NCBI GenBank assembly: GCA_024401475.1
Contig: JAKSKZ010000001.1
Span: forward strand, 186,001 to 250,000
Origin: Paludibacteraceae bacterium
Lineage (GTDB): Bacteria > Bacteroidota > Bacteroidia > Bacteroidales > Paludibacteraceae
Length of the DNA: 64,000 bases
Direction of reading: 5' to 3'
Below are positions 27,163-36,462 of this stretch, one piece after another (the stretch's first letter is position 1; each line of letters starts with the position of its first letter). The position numbers and the translations under genes were made by a program. The notes beneath the pieces were generated by a model. That model saw only the letters and a list, made by a program, of their open reading frames with translations, ran no database searches and had not been told where the DNA came from.

Positions 27163-27280
27163 ATATACCTCCCTAACATCGACGTACTTAACTAATGATA
27201 AAATCGCCTAATACCCCCAATATTTTTCCATTCGCACAGACCATTTAACGGCAACAAATGTATAATTTCCTATTTTATTA

Positions 27281-27288
27281 TAAATTTG
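27281..27288 (+). promoter_or_regulatory. -7 box
   Basis: TAAATTTG matches TAnnTTTG, 23 bases before the ATG at 27311. Confidence 0.5.
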
Positions 27289-27310
27289 TAAATACAAAAT
27301 TGTATATATT

Positions 27311-27850
27311 ATGGAAGACCTTATAATTCGATACGAAGAGAGAGTTAAGAGCGACCTCCACCTCTATTTGAAAGAGAGGAATAAAGTAGATGAACGACTT
27401 CCCGAAACGTCTGACATCGAAGACAAGTGGGAAGAAATTGCGGAAGCCTATTTACCCGACGGTATCCGTGAGTTTCAAGGCTACCCTACCGTCTCCCTTG
27501 GATGGATGATGTATGTGGGCATGGCCATTGCTCAAATGTGGGATGAAGATTGGGAACAATATGGTGAACTGGAGAACATCTATCTCTATCTTCGTGACAA
27601 GCGTGGTTACGACTTGATGGACGAATACATCCGTCAAGAGGTTTTGTCTCTTTCGGGAGAGGATTTCAAGGCGACGGAGGATTTGGTGGCGGAATGTGCC
27701 TCCCGCACCCATAATCTCTTGATGCACGGTGATTTCGAGCCAGGAACCAAGGAGGCACTTTGGGCCTATGTCGCATCGCTTCGCCAACTCTTTTTCATGG
27801 GTGCCGCCGTGCAGCTCAAGACATTGGGGTATAAGATGACAAAACTTTAG
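27311..27850 (+). CDS. Conserved hypothetical protein
   Basis: 179 aa, soluble and mostly helical. The segment EEIAEAYLPDGIREFQGYPTVSLGWMMYVGMA is distinctive, and I recall very similar proteins in Bacteroides without known function. No signal peptide; a Trp/Asp-rich region (MWDEDWEQYGELENIYLYLRDKRGYD) follows. Monocistronic with its own -7 box. Function unknown. Confidence 0.75.
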   Translation: MEDLIIRYEERVKSDLHLYLKERNKVDERLPETSDIEDKWEEIAEAYLPDGIREFQGYPTVSLGWMMYVGMAIAQMWDEDWEQYGELENIYLYLRDKRGYDLMDEYIRQEVLSLSGEDFKATEDLVAECASRTHNLLMHGDFEPGTKEALWAYVASLRQLFFMGAAVQLKTLGYKMTKL

Positions 27851-28149
27851 GTGAGAAAAGGTTCCATTCTTTGTGTTGATGGATTTATATCGTAGTCGTT
27901 ATAGAGTGTCTATAGTTCCCGCTTTAACTGGTTCGGACGTAGAAACTGTGATTTGTAGATATCATCTACTTGGGTCCTCGCACCTCTTCGCTGTCGCTAC
28001 GACGTACATGGATATGGAGGTATCGTCCTACGGACGAGGGGATTCCCCTTAACACGCCTCTCCCAGAAGTTGGACTGAACAATGCTCTACTCAACCAAAC
28101 CCAATTCCCTCTTTTTCACTATATTTGCAAGACCAAATAAATTTAGCTT
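27851..28149. other. Intergenic region, little recognised
   Basis: 299 bases. Holds a short CGTCC-TAC-GGACG hairpin and the -7 box TATATTTG at 28120-28127 of the next gene; no credible small gene. Confidence 0.4.
28120..28127 (+). promoter_or_regulatory. -7 box
   Basis: TATATTTG matches TAnnTTTG, 23 bases before the ATG at 28150. Confidence 0.55.
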
Positions 28150-29739
28150 ATGGGACTATACTTGAATCCGAATGCTGACGCTTTTCTAATGGGTGTCAAT
28201 TCTCAAATCTATGTGGATAAATCACAAATGGTTATGGAATTGAACAAACTTGTTGGCACGCAATCAAATTTCGTCTGCCTCTCGCGTCCGCGTCGCTTCG
28301 GAAAAAGCATGATAGGAAACTTGATCTCAGCCTACTATTCCAAGGGTTGTGACACCCGTGATATGTTCTCCCAAATGAAAGTTGGCGAGACGGAGGGATT
28401 CGATAAGTATCTCAATAAGCTAAATGTCATCAAATTGGACATGAATGGATGGTATCAGAATGCGTTTTTGACCAAACGCATCAGACACCTTTTCTCCGAC
28501 CTAAACAAAGCTCTTTTCGAGGAGTTTAAACAGCAATTTCCATCAATAAAGTTTGGAATCGCAGATAAAAGTATAGTAGGTTGTATCAAAAAAATCTATT
28601 CTATAACAGGGGAGAAATTCGTTATCTTGATTGACGAATATGATGTGCTTGTGCGTGAGCAGGTTTCTGAAAGTTTATTTAAAGAATATTTGACTTTTCT
28701 AAACGGACTTTTCAAAGACACAACTCTCCGTCCGGCCATCGCCCTGGCCTACCTTACAGGTATTATTCCGATTGTGCGCGACAAGATTCAATCCAAGTTG
28801 AATGAGTTCATGGAATATACTATGCTCAAACCTCGTCAGTTTGCTGAGCATATCGGATTCACGGAGCAGGAGGTAAAATCATTATGTGAGAAATATGGTG
28901 CAGACTATAATGAGTGCTTACGTTGGTACGACGGCTATAAGATGAATGATAAAATCAGCATCTGCAATCCACTCTCTATCGTGACGGCCATTCAAGACGG
29001 CGAATTTGATAGTTTCTGGTCGGCAACGGGATCATTCGAGGCACTTCAAGATTATATCTTGATGGATTTCAATGGCATCCGCCAGGACGTGATAAATATG
29101 ATTTCAGGGGCAAGTGTTCCTGTCAACGTGACAAAATTCAAGAACACGCTCGACTCCATCACCAACAAGGACAATGCCTTCACCTACCTTATCCATCTTG
29201 GCTATTTATGCTATAATTCAAAGGATAAGACTTGTCATATCCCCAACGAGGAGGTGCGTCGTGAGTGGATCAACAGCATCGAGGACGAGGAGGATTATTC
29301 CAAAGTGATGGCTGTAGTCAACGCCTCAAAGAGACTTCTTGACGACACCATCAATGGCGACGAGGAGGCTGTTGCCAAGGCACTCGACGCGTCGCATACC
29401 GAGGTGACAAGCCACTGGACCTACAACAATGAGCATAGCCTGCATAGCGCGATCTATTTGGCTTATTTCTACGCCAACACGAAATACACCGTCATCAAGG
29501 AGCTCGCCACGGGCAAAGGCTTCGCCGACATGGCTTTGATACCATACGTGCCGAATGTTCCAGCGATGGTGATTGAGTTAAAACATAACAACACTACCGA
29601 GACCGCCATCCAGCAAATCAAGGACAAGGTCTATGACGAAAGGCTGCACCACTACCGAGGCAACCTCCTCTTCGTCGGCATCAACTACGACGAGAAGACC
29701 AAGACGCACACTTGCAAGATTGAGAGGTTGGAGATGTGA
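28150..29739 (+). CDS. AAA-ATPase-like protein with PD-(D/E)XK nuclease-like C-terminus
   Basis: 529 aa. N-terminal AAA-ATPase_like domain: P-loop variant SRPRRFGKSM (about 45-54) and Walker B ILIDEYD (about 159-165). C-terminal PD-(D/E)XK_9-type domain: GFADMALIP then MVIELKHN (about 456-480), giving the D...E-x-K core. This family is abundant and often multi-copy in gut Bacteroidales; function is not established. The 3' third (after about 29240) is visibly richer in G and C than the 5' part. Confidence 0.85.
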   Translation: MGLYLNPNADAFLMGVNSQIYVDKSQMVMELNKLVGTQSNFVCLSRPRRFGKSMIGNLISAYYSKGCDTRDMFSQMKVGETEGFDKYLNKLNVIKLDMNGWYQNAFLTKRIRHLFSDLNKALFEEFKQQFPSIKFGIADKSIVGCIKKIYSITGEKFVILIDEYDVLVREQVSESLFKEYLTFLNGLFKDTTLRPAIALAYLTGIIPIVRDKIQSKLNEFMEYTMLKPRQFAEHIGFTEQEVKSLCEKYGADYNECLRWYDGYKMNDKISICNPLSIVTAIQDGEFDSFWSATGSFEALQDYILMDFNGIRQDVINMISGASVPVNVTKFKNTLDSITNKDNAFTYLIHLGYLCYNSKDKTCHIPNEEVRREWINSIEDEEDYSKVMAVVNASKRLLDDTINGDEEAVAKALDASHTEVTSHWTYNNEHSLHSAIYLAYFYANTKYTVIKELATGKGFADMALIPYVPNVPAMVIELKHNNTTETAIQQIKDKVYDERLHHYRGNLLFVGINYDEKTKTHTCKIERLEM

Positions 29740-29870
29740 CCATCTACTGCATCGTATAGCATACTCCCAAATCTGTTGCCCCAAAGGCAACACTATTAAG
29801 GAGACTAAGCTTCTCTGCCTAAAAATCACAAATCTTCTCGCTTTCATTTCAAAAGATAAGATTCTTGATG

Positions 29871-29878
29871 TACTTTTG
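29871..29878 (+). promoter_or_regulatory. -7 box for hisB
   Basis: TACTTTTG matches TAnnTTTG, 40 bases before the ATG at 29918. Confidence 0.55.
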
Positions 29879-29917
29879 TAAAAGTTTACGCAAACAAAAA
29901 AAGAAACAACATATATA

Positions 29918-31048
29918 ATGAAGAAAAGAGTTCTATTCATAGACAGAGACGGCACACTTATCGTAGAACCTCCTGTAACATTCCAAGTCGATACACTCGA
30001 CCAATTGGAATACTTGCCCGGCGTTATCCGCAACTTGCATTTCATTCGTAAGAATTTGGATTTCGAATTGGTCATCGTCACCAACCAAGACGGATTAGGC
30101 ACACCAGCCAACCCGCAAGACAACTTCGACCGCATCCAAGGCAAGATGTTGCAGACCTTCCAAAATGAGGGTGTGACATTCGACAATATCTTCATAGACC
30201 CCTCCTACCCCGAAGACAATCTTCCGACTCGCAAGCCGGGAACAGCCATGCTTACGGGCTACATGAACGGTGACTACGACATGGAGGCTTCTTTCGTAAT
30301 CGGCGACCGATTGACGGATGTGCAGTTGGCCAAGAATTTAGGTTGTCGTGCCATCTACATCTGCGATCCTAACGAAGCCGAGAAGCAGTTGGCAGAAAAA
30401 GGTTTGCAAGAGACTTGCGCCCTCGCCACCAACAGTTGGGACACTATCACCGAGTTTCTCTTCGCCGGCGAACGAATCGGCACGGTTCAACGCACAACGA
30501 AAGAGACGGACATCTACATACGCATCAACCTCGACGGGACTGGCAAGTGCGACATCTCTTCCGGCTTAGGATTCTTCGACCACATGCTGGAGCAGATAGG
30601 CAAGCATTCTGGTTGCGACTTGACCATCAAGGTGAAGGGCGACCTCAATGTTGACGAGCACCACACGATAGAAGACACTGCCATCGCCTTAGGCGAAGCC
30701 TTGCTCCAAGCTCTGGGCAACAAACGGGGCATCGAGCGTTACGGCTACTGCCTACCAATGGACGAATGCCTATGCTCCGTAGCATTGGATTTCGGCGGAA
30801 GACCATGGTTGGTATGGGACGCAGAATTCAACCGCGAATATGTGGGCGATATGCCAACTGAAATGTTCCTCCACTTCTTCAAATCGCTCAGCGACTCAGC
30901 CAAGATGAATCTCAACATCAAGGCCGAAGGCACAAACGAGCATCACAAAATCGAGGGCATCTTCAAGGCTTTGGCACGCTCCATCAAAATGGCCATCAAA
31001 CGAGACATCTATAAATACGAGTTGCCAAGCACTAAAGGCACACTATAA
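29918..31048 (+). CDS. hisB: Bifunctional histidinol-phosphatase / imidazoleglycerol-phosphate dehydratase HisB
   Basis: 376 aa. N-terminal HAD phosphatase: DRDGT near residues 8-12 and GDRLTDV around 130. C-terminal dehydratase from about 185: [14 protein letters not shown] and [15 protein letters not shown], the two metal-binding His clusters. It catalyses two steps of histidine synthesis. No hisG, hisD, hisC, hisH, hisA, hisF or hisI is adjacent; instead a class I aminotransferase follows 18 bases later. Confidence 0.95.
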   Translation: MKKRVLFIDRDGTLIVEPPVTFQVDTLDQLEYLPGVIRNLHFIRKNLDFELVIVTNQDGLGTPANPQDNFDRIQGKMLQTFQNEGVTFDNIFIDPSYPEDNLPTRKPGTAMLTGYMNGDYDMEASFVIGDRLTDVQLAKNLGCRAIYICDPNEAEKQLAEKGLQETCALATNSWDTITEFLFAGERIGTVQRTTKETDIYIRINLDGTGKCDISSGLGFFDHMLEQIGKHSGCDLTIKVKGDLNVDEHHTIEDTAIALGEALLQALGNKRGIERYGYCLPMDECLCSVALDFGGRPWLVWDAEFNREYVGDMPTEMFLHFFKSLSDSAKMNLNIKAEGTNEHHKIEGIFKALARSIKMAIKRDIYKYELPSTKGTL

Positions 31049-31066
31049 AAAACACAAGACAAAGAC

Positions 31067-32212
31067 ATGAATCAAAATATAAATCCTACCGTTTCGCAGA
31101 TGACCTCTTTCATCGTCATGGACGTTTTGGAAAAGGCCGTCGAAATGCAAAAACAAGGCATCGACATCATTCACATGGAAGTGGGCGAACCCGACTTCGA
31201 CCCTTCCGAATGTGTGTTGGACGCAGCAAGACAAGCCTACTCCGACAACAAGACGCACTACACCCACTCATTGGGAGATTTGGAGTTAAGAGAGGAGATT
31301 TCCAAATTCTACAAACGTGAATACGGAGTTGACGTGGAAGCAGACAGAATCGTGGTCACTTCAGGTTCGTCACCCGCCATCCTTATGGCTTTGATGGTGC
31401 TCTGCGAAGCTGGCAGCGAAGTCATCCTTTCCAACCCTGGATACCCTTGCTACCGCAACTTCGTCTTGGCTTGCAATGCCAACCCTGTGAGCGTCGCGCT
31501 CTCTGCCAACGATGGTTTTCAATACCCTATCGAAGGAGTGAAGGCTGCTATCTCGGATAAAACGCGGGCCATCTTTGTCAACTCGCCAATGAATCCGACA
31601 GGTACGCTTGTTTCTGATTCCATCTACGAAGAGCTTGCTCGTCTCAATATTCCTATCATCTCCGACGAGATTTATCACGGACTGGTCTATAACGGCCGTG
31701 CACGTTCCGTACTTGAATTTACAGACAATGCCTTCGTGCTTAACGGCTTCTCCAAGAGATATGCCATGACTGGTCTTCGTTTAGGATTCCTCATCGCACC
31801 TAAAAAATATATGAGGTCGTTACAGATTCTCCAACAAAACCTCTTTATCTGTGCTCCAAGCACGGCCCAAAGAGCAGGCATCGCCGCCTTGAGAGAGTCT
31901 GAACCCGATGTAGAGAAGCGAAGAGCAATCTACAACGAACGTAGAGTCTATATGATAGACAGACTACGCAAGATGGGATTCGTAATCGAGAAAGAACCCC
32001 AAGGTGCATTCTACATTTTCTGCAATGCCAAGCGCTTTACGAATGACTCCCTACAATTTGCATTCGACGTATTAGAAAATGCACACGTAGGCATCACACC
32101 CGGAATCGATTTCGGATCTAACGGAGAGGGTTATGTACGCTTCTCGTACGCCAACTCCATCGAAAACATCAAGATTGGAATGGACAGATTAGAAAAATAC
32201 TTGAAGAAGTAA
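31067..32212 (+). CDS. Class I/II pyridoxal-phosphate aminotransferase
   Basis: 381 aa. PLP-binding Lys in NGFSKRYAMTGLRLG; fold-type I motifs EVGEPDFDPS, SNPGYPCY, NSPMNPTG and SDEIYHGL; C-terminal Arg in YVRFSYA. This is the AspC/aromatic aminotransferase-like subgroup, not the usual HisC type. It forms a probable operon with hisB, so it might supply histidinol-phosphate transamination, but an aspartate or aromatic amino acid role is equally possible. Confidence 0.88.
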   Translation: MNQNINPTVSQMTSFIVMDVLEKAVEMQKQGIDIIHMEVGEPDFDPSECVLDAARQAYSDNKTHYTHSLGDLELREEISKFYKREYGVDVEADRIVVTSGSSPAILMALMVLCEAGSEVILSNPGYPCYRNFVLACNANPVSVALSANDGFQYPIEGVKAAISDKTRAIFVNSPMNPTGTLVSDSIYEELARLNIPIISDEIYHGLVYNGRARSVLEFTDNAFVLNGFSKRYAMTGLRLGFLIAPKKYMRSLQILQQNLFICAPSTAQRAGIAALRESEPDVEKRRAIYNERRVYMIDRLRKMGFVIEKEPQGAFYIFCNAKRFTNDSLQFAFDVLENAHVGITPGIDFGSNGEGYVRFSYANSIENIKIGMDRLEKYLKK

Positions 32213-32400
32213 GAATTAGTTTTCACACTACAGATGAGGGAATGATAGAATTTGGTTGGGAACCAATGATTTAATTGGAATAGTTGACAGGACAAAGAAG
32301 CGTCACTTCATTTTTCCGACAGCAATCGGTTACAATTAGAAAATTTTAGACGGCCAACAGCACTACAACAAACTAACATTCAACCAAATACAAAACTATT

Positions 32401-32428
32401 AATTCTTAATTCTTAATTCTTGATTCTT
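32401..32428. repeat. 7-bp tandem repeat, four copies
   Basis: AATTCTT repeated three times then GATTCTT, ending 17 bases before the -33 element of the promoter that follows. Confidence 0.7.
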
Positions 32429-32444
32429 AAACTTTCCCTTTCCC

Positions 32445-32475
32445 TTGGTAAAAAATATTTATTATTCTAATTTTG
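32445..32475 (+). promoter_or_regulatory. Canonical Bacteroidota promoter
   Basis: TTG at 32445-32447, 20-base spacer, TAATTTTG at 32468-32475. It drives the nucleotidyltransferase-galE pair, leaving a leader of about 70 bases. Confidence 0.65.
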
Positions 32476-32552
32476 CCGCACAAATTAGATAAATTAGTAA
32501 AAACTATATTTGAAGGGCCGAAATGCCTTACAATAAAAAAATACTGAACTAA

Positions 32553-33458
32553 ATGAAACCAACTTTATTAGTTTTGGCAGCTGGCATGGGAAGCCGCTAT
32601 GGTGGCTTGAAGCAGTTGGATGGACTTGGACCTAACGGCGAGACCATTATGGATTACTCTATTTTTGATGCAATCCGCGCAGGATTCGGGAAAGTAGTAT
32701 TCGTTATACGCCATGCGTTTGAGCAAGACTTCAGAGAGAAGGTAATCAGCAAATATAAAGACGCCATCAATGTTGAGATCGTTTTTCAAGAGTTGGATTC
32801 TCTTCCAACAGGATTCACACTCAACCCAGAACGCGTAAAACCTTGGGGTACCAACCACGCTATCCTTGTGGCTAAAGACGCCGTAAAGGAGCCTTTCGCC
32901 GTAATCAATGCCGACGACTTCTACGGGAAAGAGAGTTTCCAAATCTTGGCTGATGCATTAAAAGCCATGGAAGGCAAGCAAAACCAATATTGCATGGTAG
33001 GCTACCGTTTAGGCAATACCCTATCCGAAAGCGGACACGTTTCTCGTGGTGTATGCAGCACAAACGAGGAGAACAAACTCACAACCGTAGTAGAACACTA
33101 CGAAGTTCAACGCAAGGGCGCCGTAGTTGTCCACAAAGACCAAACTACAGGCGAATACAAGGAAATCGACGAGAACTTGCCTGTCTCTATGAACATGTGG
33201 GGCTTCACTCCCGACTACTTCATACATTCAGACGAAGACTTCAAGGCTTTCTTAAAAGCTAACGCCGACAACATCAAGGCAGAATACGGCATTCCAACAA
33301 TGGTGAACAAATTGATTCAGACAAAAACAGCCTCCATCGAGGTTATGAAAACTCCTTGTCATTGGTTCGGCGTGACTTACAAGGAGGATAGAGATTCTGT
33401 TGTTGCCAAGATTGAAGGACTCATCAAGAGTGGCGTTTACCCATCAAAATTGTTCTAA
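32553..33458 (+). CDS. Sugar-phosphate nucleotidyltransferase family protein
   Basis: 301 aa. N-terminal nucleotide-binding signature LAAGMGSRYGGLKQLDGLGPNGE (G-x-G-x-R and the activating Lys), followed by the metal-binding VINADDFYG. Family enzymes activate sugar-1-phosphates to NDP-sugars. It lies 6 bases before galE, so it probably feeds nucleotide-sugar supply; the actual sugar and nucleotide cannot be told. Confidence 0.82.
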   Translation: MKPTLLVLAAGMGSRYGGLKQLDGLGPNGETIMDYSIFDAIRAGFGKVVFVIRHAFEQDFREKVISKYKDAINVEIVFQELDSLPTGFTLNPERVKPWGTNHAILVAKDAVKEPFAVINADDFYGKESFQILADALKAMEGKQNQYCMVGYRLGNTLSESGHVSRGVCSTNEENKLTTVVEHYEVQRKGAVVVHKDQTTGEYKEIDENLPVSMNMWGFTPDYFIHSDEDFKAFLKANADNIKAEYGIPTMVNKLIQTKTASIEVMKTPCHWFGVTYKEDRDSVVAKIEGLIKSGVYPSKLF

Positions 33459-33464
33459 TAAGAA

Positions 33465-34511
33465 ATGGAGAAAACTCGTATATTAGTTACGGGAGGTACA
33501 GGATATATCGGTTCACACACTGTAGTTGAACTCATCAACGCTGGCTACGAACCCATCATCATCGACAACCTCTCCAACTCAAACATCGATGTATTGGAAG
33601 GCATCAAAGCCATCACTGGCGTCGCTCCAATATTTGAAAACATCGACTGCAAGGACTACACTTCACTTGATAGATTCTTTGAAAAATATCCAGACATCAA
33701 AGCCATCATCAACTTTGCCGCAAGCAAGGCTGTAGGCGAATCAGTAGAGAAACCGTTGCTCTATTACCGCAACAATCTACTATCCCTCATCAATTTGGTG
33801 GAATTGATGCGCAAATACAAGATAGACAACTTCGTATTCTCATCATCTTGCACCGTTTATGGACAAGCAGACGAATTGCCCGTCACAGAAAACACACCGA
33901 TCAAACCTGCCACTTCCCCCTATGGAAGCACCAAGCAGATGAGCGAAACCATTCTCTCGGACTCCGTCAATGCCTACCCTAACATGAAGTGCATCTTGTT
34001 GAGATACTTCAACCCTATCGGTGCACACCCAAGTGCTGAAATTGGTGAGTTGCCAAATGGAATTCCCAACAACCTGCTCCCTTACGTCACACAAACTGCC
34101 GCCGGCATTCGTGAGAGATTGCGCGTGTTCGGAAACGACTATGACACACCAGACGGAAGTTGCATCCGCGACTACATCAACGTTGTTGACTTGGCTAAAG
34201 CTCACGTCAACGCCGTCCAACGATTGGTAGAGCAAAAGAACAAAAAGAGCATTGAGATCTTCAACCTCGGAACTGGCCGTGGCGTCTCGGTTTTGGAAAT
34301 CATCCGCACTTTCGAAAAGGCAACAGGCGTAAACGTTCCTTACGAAATAGCCCCAAGAAGAGATGGTGACATCACCCAAGTGTGGGCCGACTCGTCCCTT
34401 GCCAACACCGAGCTCGGTTGGAAGGCCGAAACCTCTTTGGAAGAGACCCTCCTTTCCGCTTGGAATTGGGAGATGAGACTCAAAGAGAAAAGAGAAGCCG
34501 CAAGCAAGTAA
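33465..34511 (+). CDS. galE: UDP-glucose 4-epimerase
   Basis: 348 aa, full length. Rossmann NAD motif TGGTGYIGSH (about 9-18), DNLSNS, catalytic Ser/Tyr/Lys in FSSSCTVYGQ and SPYGSTK, and the C-terminal RRDGD...WADSSLANTELGW. Known reaction: UDP-glucose to UDP-galactose. A terminator follows directly. Confidence 0.93.
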   Translation: MEKTRILVTGGTGYIGSHTVVELINAGYEPIIIDNLSNSNIDVLEGIKAITGVAPIFENIDCKDYTSLDRFFEKYPDIKAIINFAASKAVGESVEKPLLYYRNNLLSLINLVELMRKYKIDNFVFSSSCTVYGQADELPVTENTPIKPATSPYGSTKQMSETILSDSVNAYPNMKCILLRYFNPIGAHPSAEIGELPNGIPNNLLPYVTQTAAGIRERLRVFGNDYDTPDGSCIRDYINVVDLAKAHVNAVQRLVEQKNKKSIEIFNLGTGRGVSVLEIIRTFEKATGVNVPYEIAPRRDGDITQVWADSSLANTELGWKAETSLEETLLSAWNWEMRLKEKREAASK

Positions 34512-34531
34512 AACTTTCGACAAACAATATG

Positions 34532-34561
34532 AAAGCCTCCAAACTTTTGGGGGCTTTTTTC
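34532..34561 (+). terminator. Intrinsic terminator after galE
   Basis: Stem AAAGCCTCCAAA/TTTTGGGGGCTTT (one G-U pair) with a six-T run. Confidence 0.8.
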
Positions 34562-34577
34562 TTATACAATACAAAAT

Positions 34578-34841
34578 ATGGCCACACAAATAGCAGCGAT
34601 GTTATTCATGTTAGCATTTTACACCGCTTACTTCGCAAAACTAATCCAACCAAAAAGGCAAGGAACCCAAGCCATGATTCTCGGAGAAGGAGACAAGCCT
34701 TTAGAGCAAATCAATCATGAAAAAATCATGAAAGTTGCCTTCCATGCAATGCCACAGATTCTCAACGAAGAGAAGTTCTTGGAGAGGGCTTTTGGAGAAG
34801 ATTACACAAAATACAAATCAAAAATCAGAAGATACATATAA
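34578..34841 (+). pseudogene. Probable internally deleted isoprenylcysteine methyltransferase-like membrane protein
   Basis: 87 aa. The N-terminus has one membrane helix (IAAMLFMLAFYTAYFAKL) and KRQGTQAMILGEG; the C-terminus (QILNEEKFLERAFGEDYTKYKSKIRRYI) resembles the end of ICMT-family membrane methyltransferases, where HEEKFL...FGEEY...Y...V.R is typical. The several membrane helices and the cofactor-binding part that normally lie between (about 100 residues) are absent, with the frame kept. I infer an in-frame deletion remnant; a genuine small membrane protein is the alternative. Confidence 0.5.
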
Positions 34842-35515
34842 GCAGACTTCCCCACTCTTGGGAGCAACATTTATGCAAGAAAAACAAGTATTCTATTTTT
34901 TCTATTAAACAAGCACCTTTAACAAATCCCAAGAAAGGATTCAGTGGAAAATGCACAATATCACAATATCTGTGCAAGAGATTTCGATTTGACAAAAAAA
35001 GAGGCACAATAGACACAAAACGTCAGCACCGCCCCAAATAGAATATTTTTTTCGCACATTTTAGCGAACAAAAAGCGGTAGTTCAGTTTTCAACAATCGT
35101 TCATTTATCGATAGAATTATTTGGTGAACTCAAATAACTTTTACAAATTTGCGTTGCAAATAGTGGTTTATTCATCCCTAAAACATCTATTTGTCCGAAC
35201 CACCAAACGGCCCGAACAAGATCATCATAGATGTTAGGATTATTAATCCGTTGGGAAAGAGCATAAACCAAGGAAAGGATAACCATATCAGTATCCCTCC
35301 ATTTGCCGAAAACAAGAAAAAAATAGGGATGGCATTTTCTTCAATAAAACAAAATTTTGTAAGCAAACCCAAAGCTTCGGCTATGTGTTTGCCTATATGT
35401 TTATGTCCCTAATCGCCATGGCTACCGTCCAAAATTGCAGGATGATTGTCATGGATTTTTTTTGTTGAATAAAAAAGAACAAACAATACAATTAACAAAT
35501 AAATAACAAGAAAAG
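34842..35515. other. Long intergenic region before nuo operon
   Basis: 674 bases with no gene I can support. Short open frames on both strands (e.g. a hydrophobic minus-strand frame 35187-35372 starting with TTG) lack starts, promoters and recognisable content. Includes a small inverted repeat ATTTGC/GCAAAT near 35144-35160. The nuo promoter should lie in the last 150 bases but no TAnnTTTG box is obvious. Confidence 0.4.
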
Positions 35516-35869
35516 ATGAGTCAAGGTGAAATCTTCATAGTCGTATTTCTTACGGCTATAATTCTGGTTTCTGCTGCGTTGATTATCGCGATGTTTGTAT
35601 CACCGCGTTCAACCAACGAGCAAAAAGGAGAACCATACGAGTGTGGAATCCCGACTCGAGGCACATCATGGATGCAATTCAGAGTAGGTTACTACTTGTT
35701 TGCCATCCTATTCTTGATGTTTGACGTGGAGACAGTACTTCTGTTCCCATGGGCAGTCATCATGAAGAGTCTTGGAGCTGTCGGAATCTGCAGCGTCTTG
35801 TTCTTCTTGTTTATTCTCGTTCTCGGATTGGCTTATGCATGGAAGAAAGGAGCGTTAGAATGGAAGTAA
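35516..35869 (+). CDS. nuoA: NADH-quinone oxidoreductase subunit A
   Basis: 117 aa with three membrane helices. Signature loop [13 protein letters not shown] and LFMLFDVE-like [14 protein letters not shown]. First gene of the nuo operon. Its end overlaps nuoB by 10 bases. Confidence 0.95.
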   Translation: MSQGEIFIVVFLTAIILVSAALIIAMFVSPRSTNEQKGEPYECGIPTRGTSWMQFRVGYYLFAILFLMFDVETVLLFPWAVIMKSLGAVGICSVLFFLFILVLGLAYAWKKGALEWK

Positions 35870-36462
35870 AAGACATCAAAATCAAAAGCATGAAGACGGA
35901 GGACTTCAAGGACAATGAGTACTTGCAACAGTACATTGAAGAACTCCAAAAAGACGGTTTGAACATCGCTACAGAGAAGTTGGACGACCTTATCAACTGG
36001 GGAAGATCTAACTCTGTATGGCCATTCACTTTCGCAACCAGCTGCTGCGGTATCGAGTTCATGTGTGTGGCTGCGGCAAGACACGATTTTGCCCGCTTCG
36101 GTTGGGAGGTTACCCGTAACTCTCCTCGTCAAGCAGACGTAATCTTCGTTTCAGGCACAATCACCTACAAGATGGCTCCAGTATTGAAGCGTCTTTACGA
36201 TCAAATGGCAGAACCAAAGTATGTCATTGCAGTAGGCGGTTGCTCCATTTCTGGTGGTCCGTTCAAGGAATCTTACCACGTGGTAAACGGAGTTGACAAG
36301 ATTATTCCTGTTGACGTTTACATTCCAGGATGCCCTCCAAGACCAGAGGCTATGCTCTATGGCATGATGCAGCTTCAAAGAAAGATCAAGTTGGAGAATT
36401 TCTTCAAACTTCCTAAGAAGCCAAACATTTCTAACGGACAAACAGAAGGAGGAAACAAGTAA
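35860..36462 (+). CDS. nuoB: NADH-quinone oxidoreductase subunit B
   Basis: 200 aa from the ATG at 35860 inside the end of nuoA; an ATG at 35890 is an alternative. All four ligands of cluster N2 are present: [22 protein letters not shown]. It sits at the quinone end of the peripheral arm and hands electrons to quinone. Stop and next start overlap (TAATG). Confidence 0.95.
   Translation: MEVKDIKIKSMKTEDFKDNEYLQQYIEELQKDGLNIATEKLDDLINWGRSNSVWPFTFATSCCGIEFMCVAAARHDFARFGWEVTRNSPRQADVIFVSGTITYKMAPVLKRLYDQMAEPKYVIAVGGCSISGGPFKESYHVVNGVDKIIPVDVYIPGCPPRPEAMLYGMMQLQRKIKLENFFKLPKKPNISNGQTEGGNK

Larger units (their letters stand above)
32213..32552. other. Intergenic region with short tandem repeat and strong promoter
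   Basis: 340 bases without a gene. It contains four tandem 7-bp units of AATTCTT (the last GATTCTT) at 32401-32428, and a canonical promoter at 32445-32475. Confidence 0.55.

Noticed and set aside
35101..35412. Short open frames on both strands before nuoA, including a hydrophobic minus-strand one
   Set aside because: They begin with TTG or lack promoters, overlap each other and resemble no known family.
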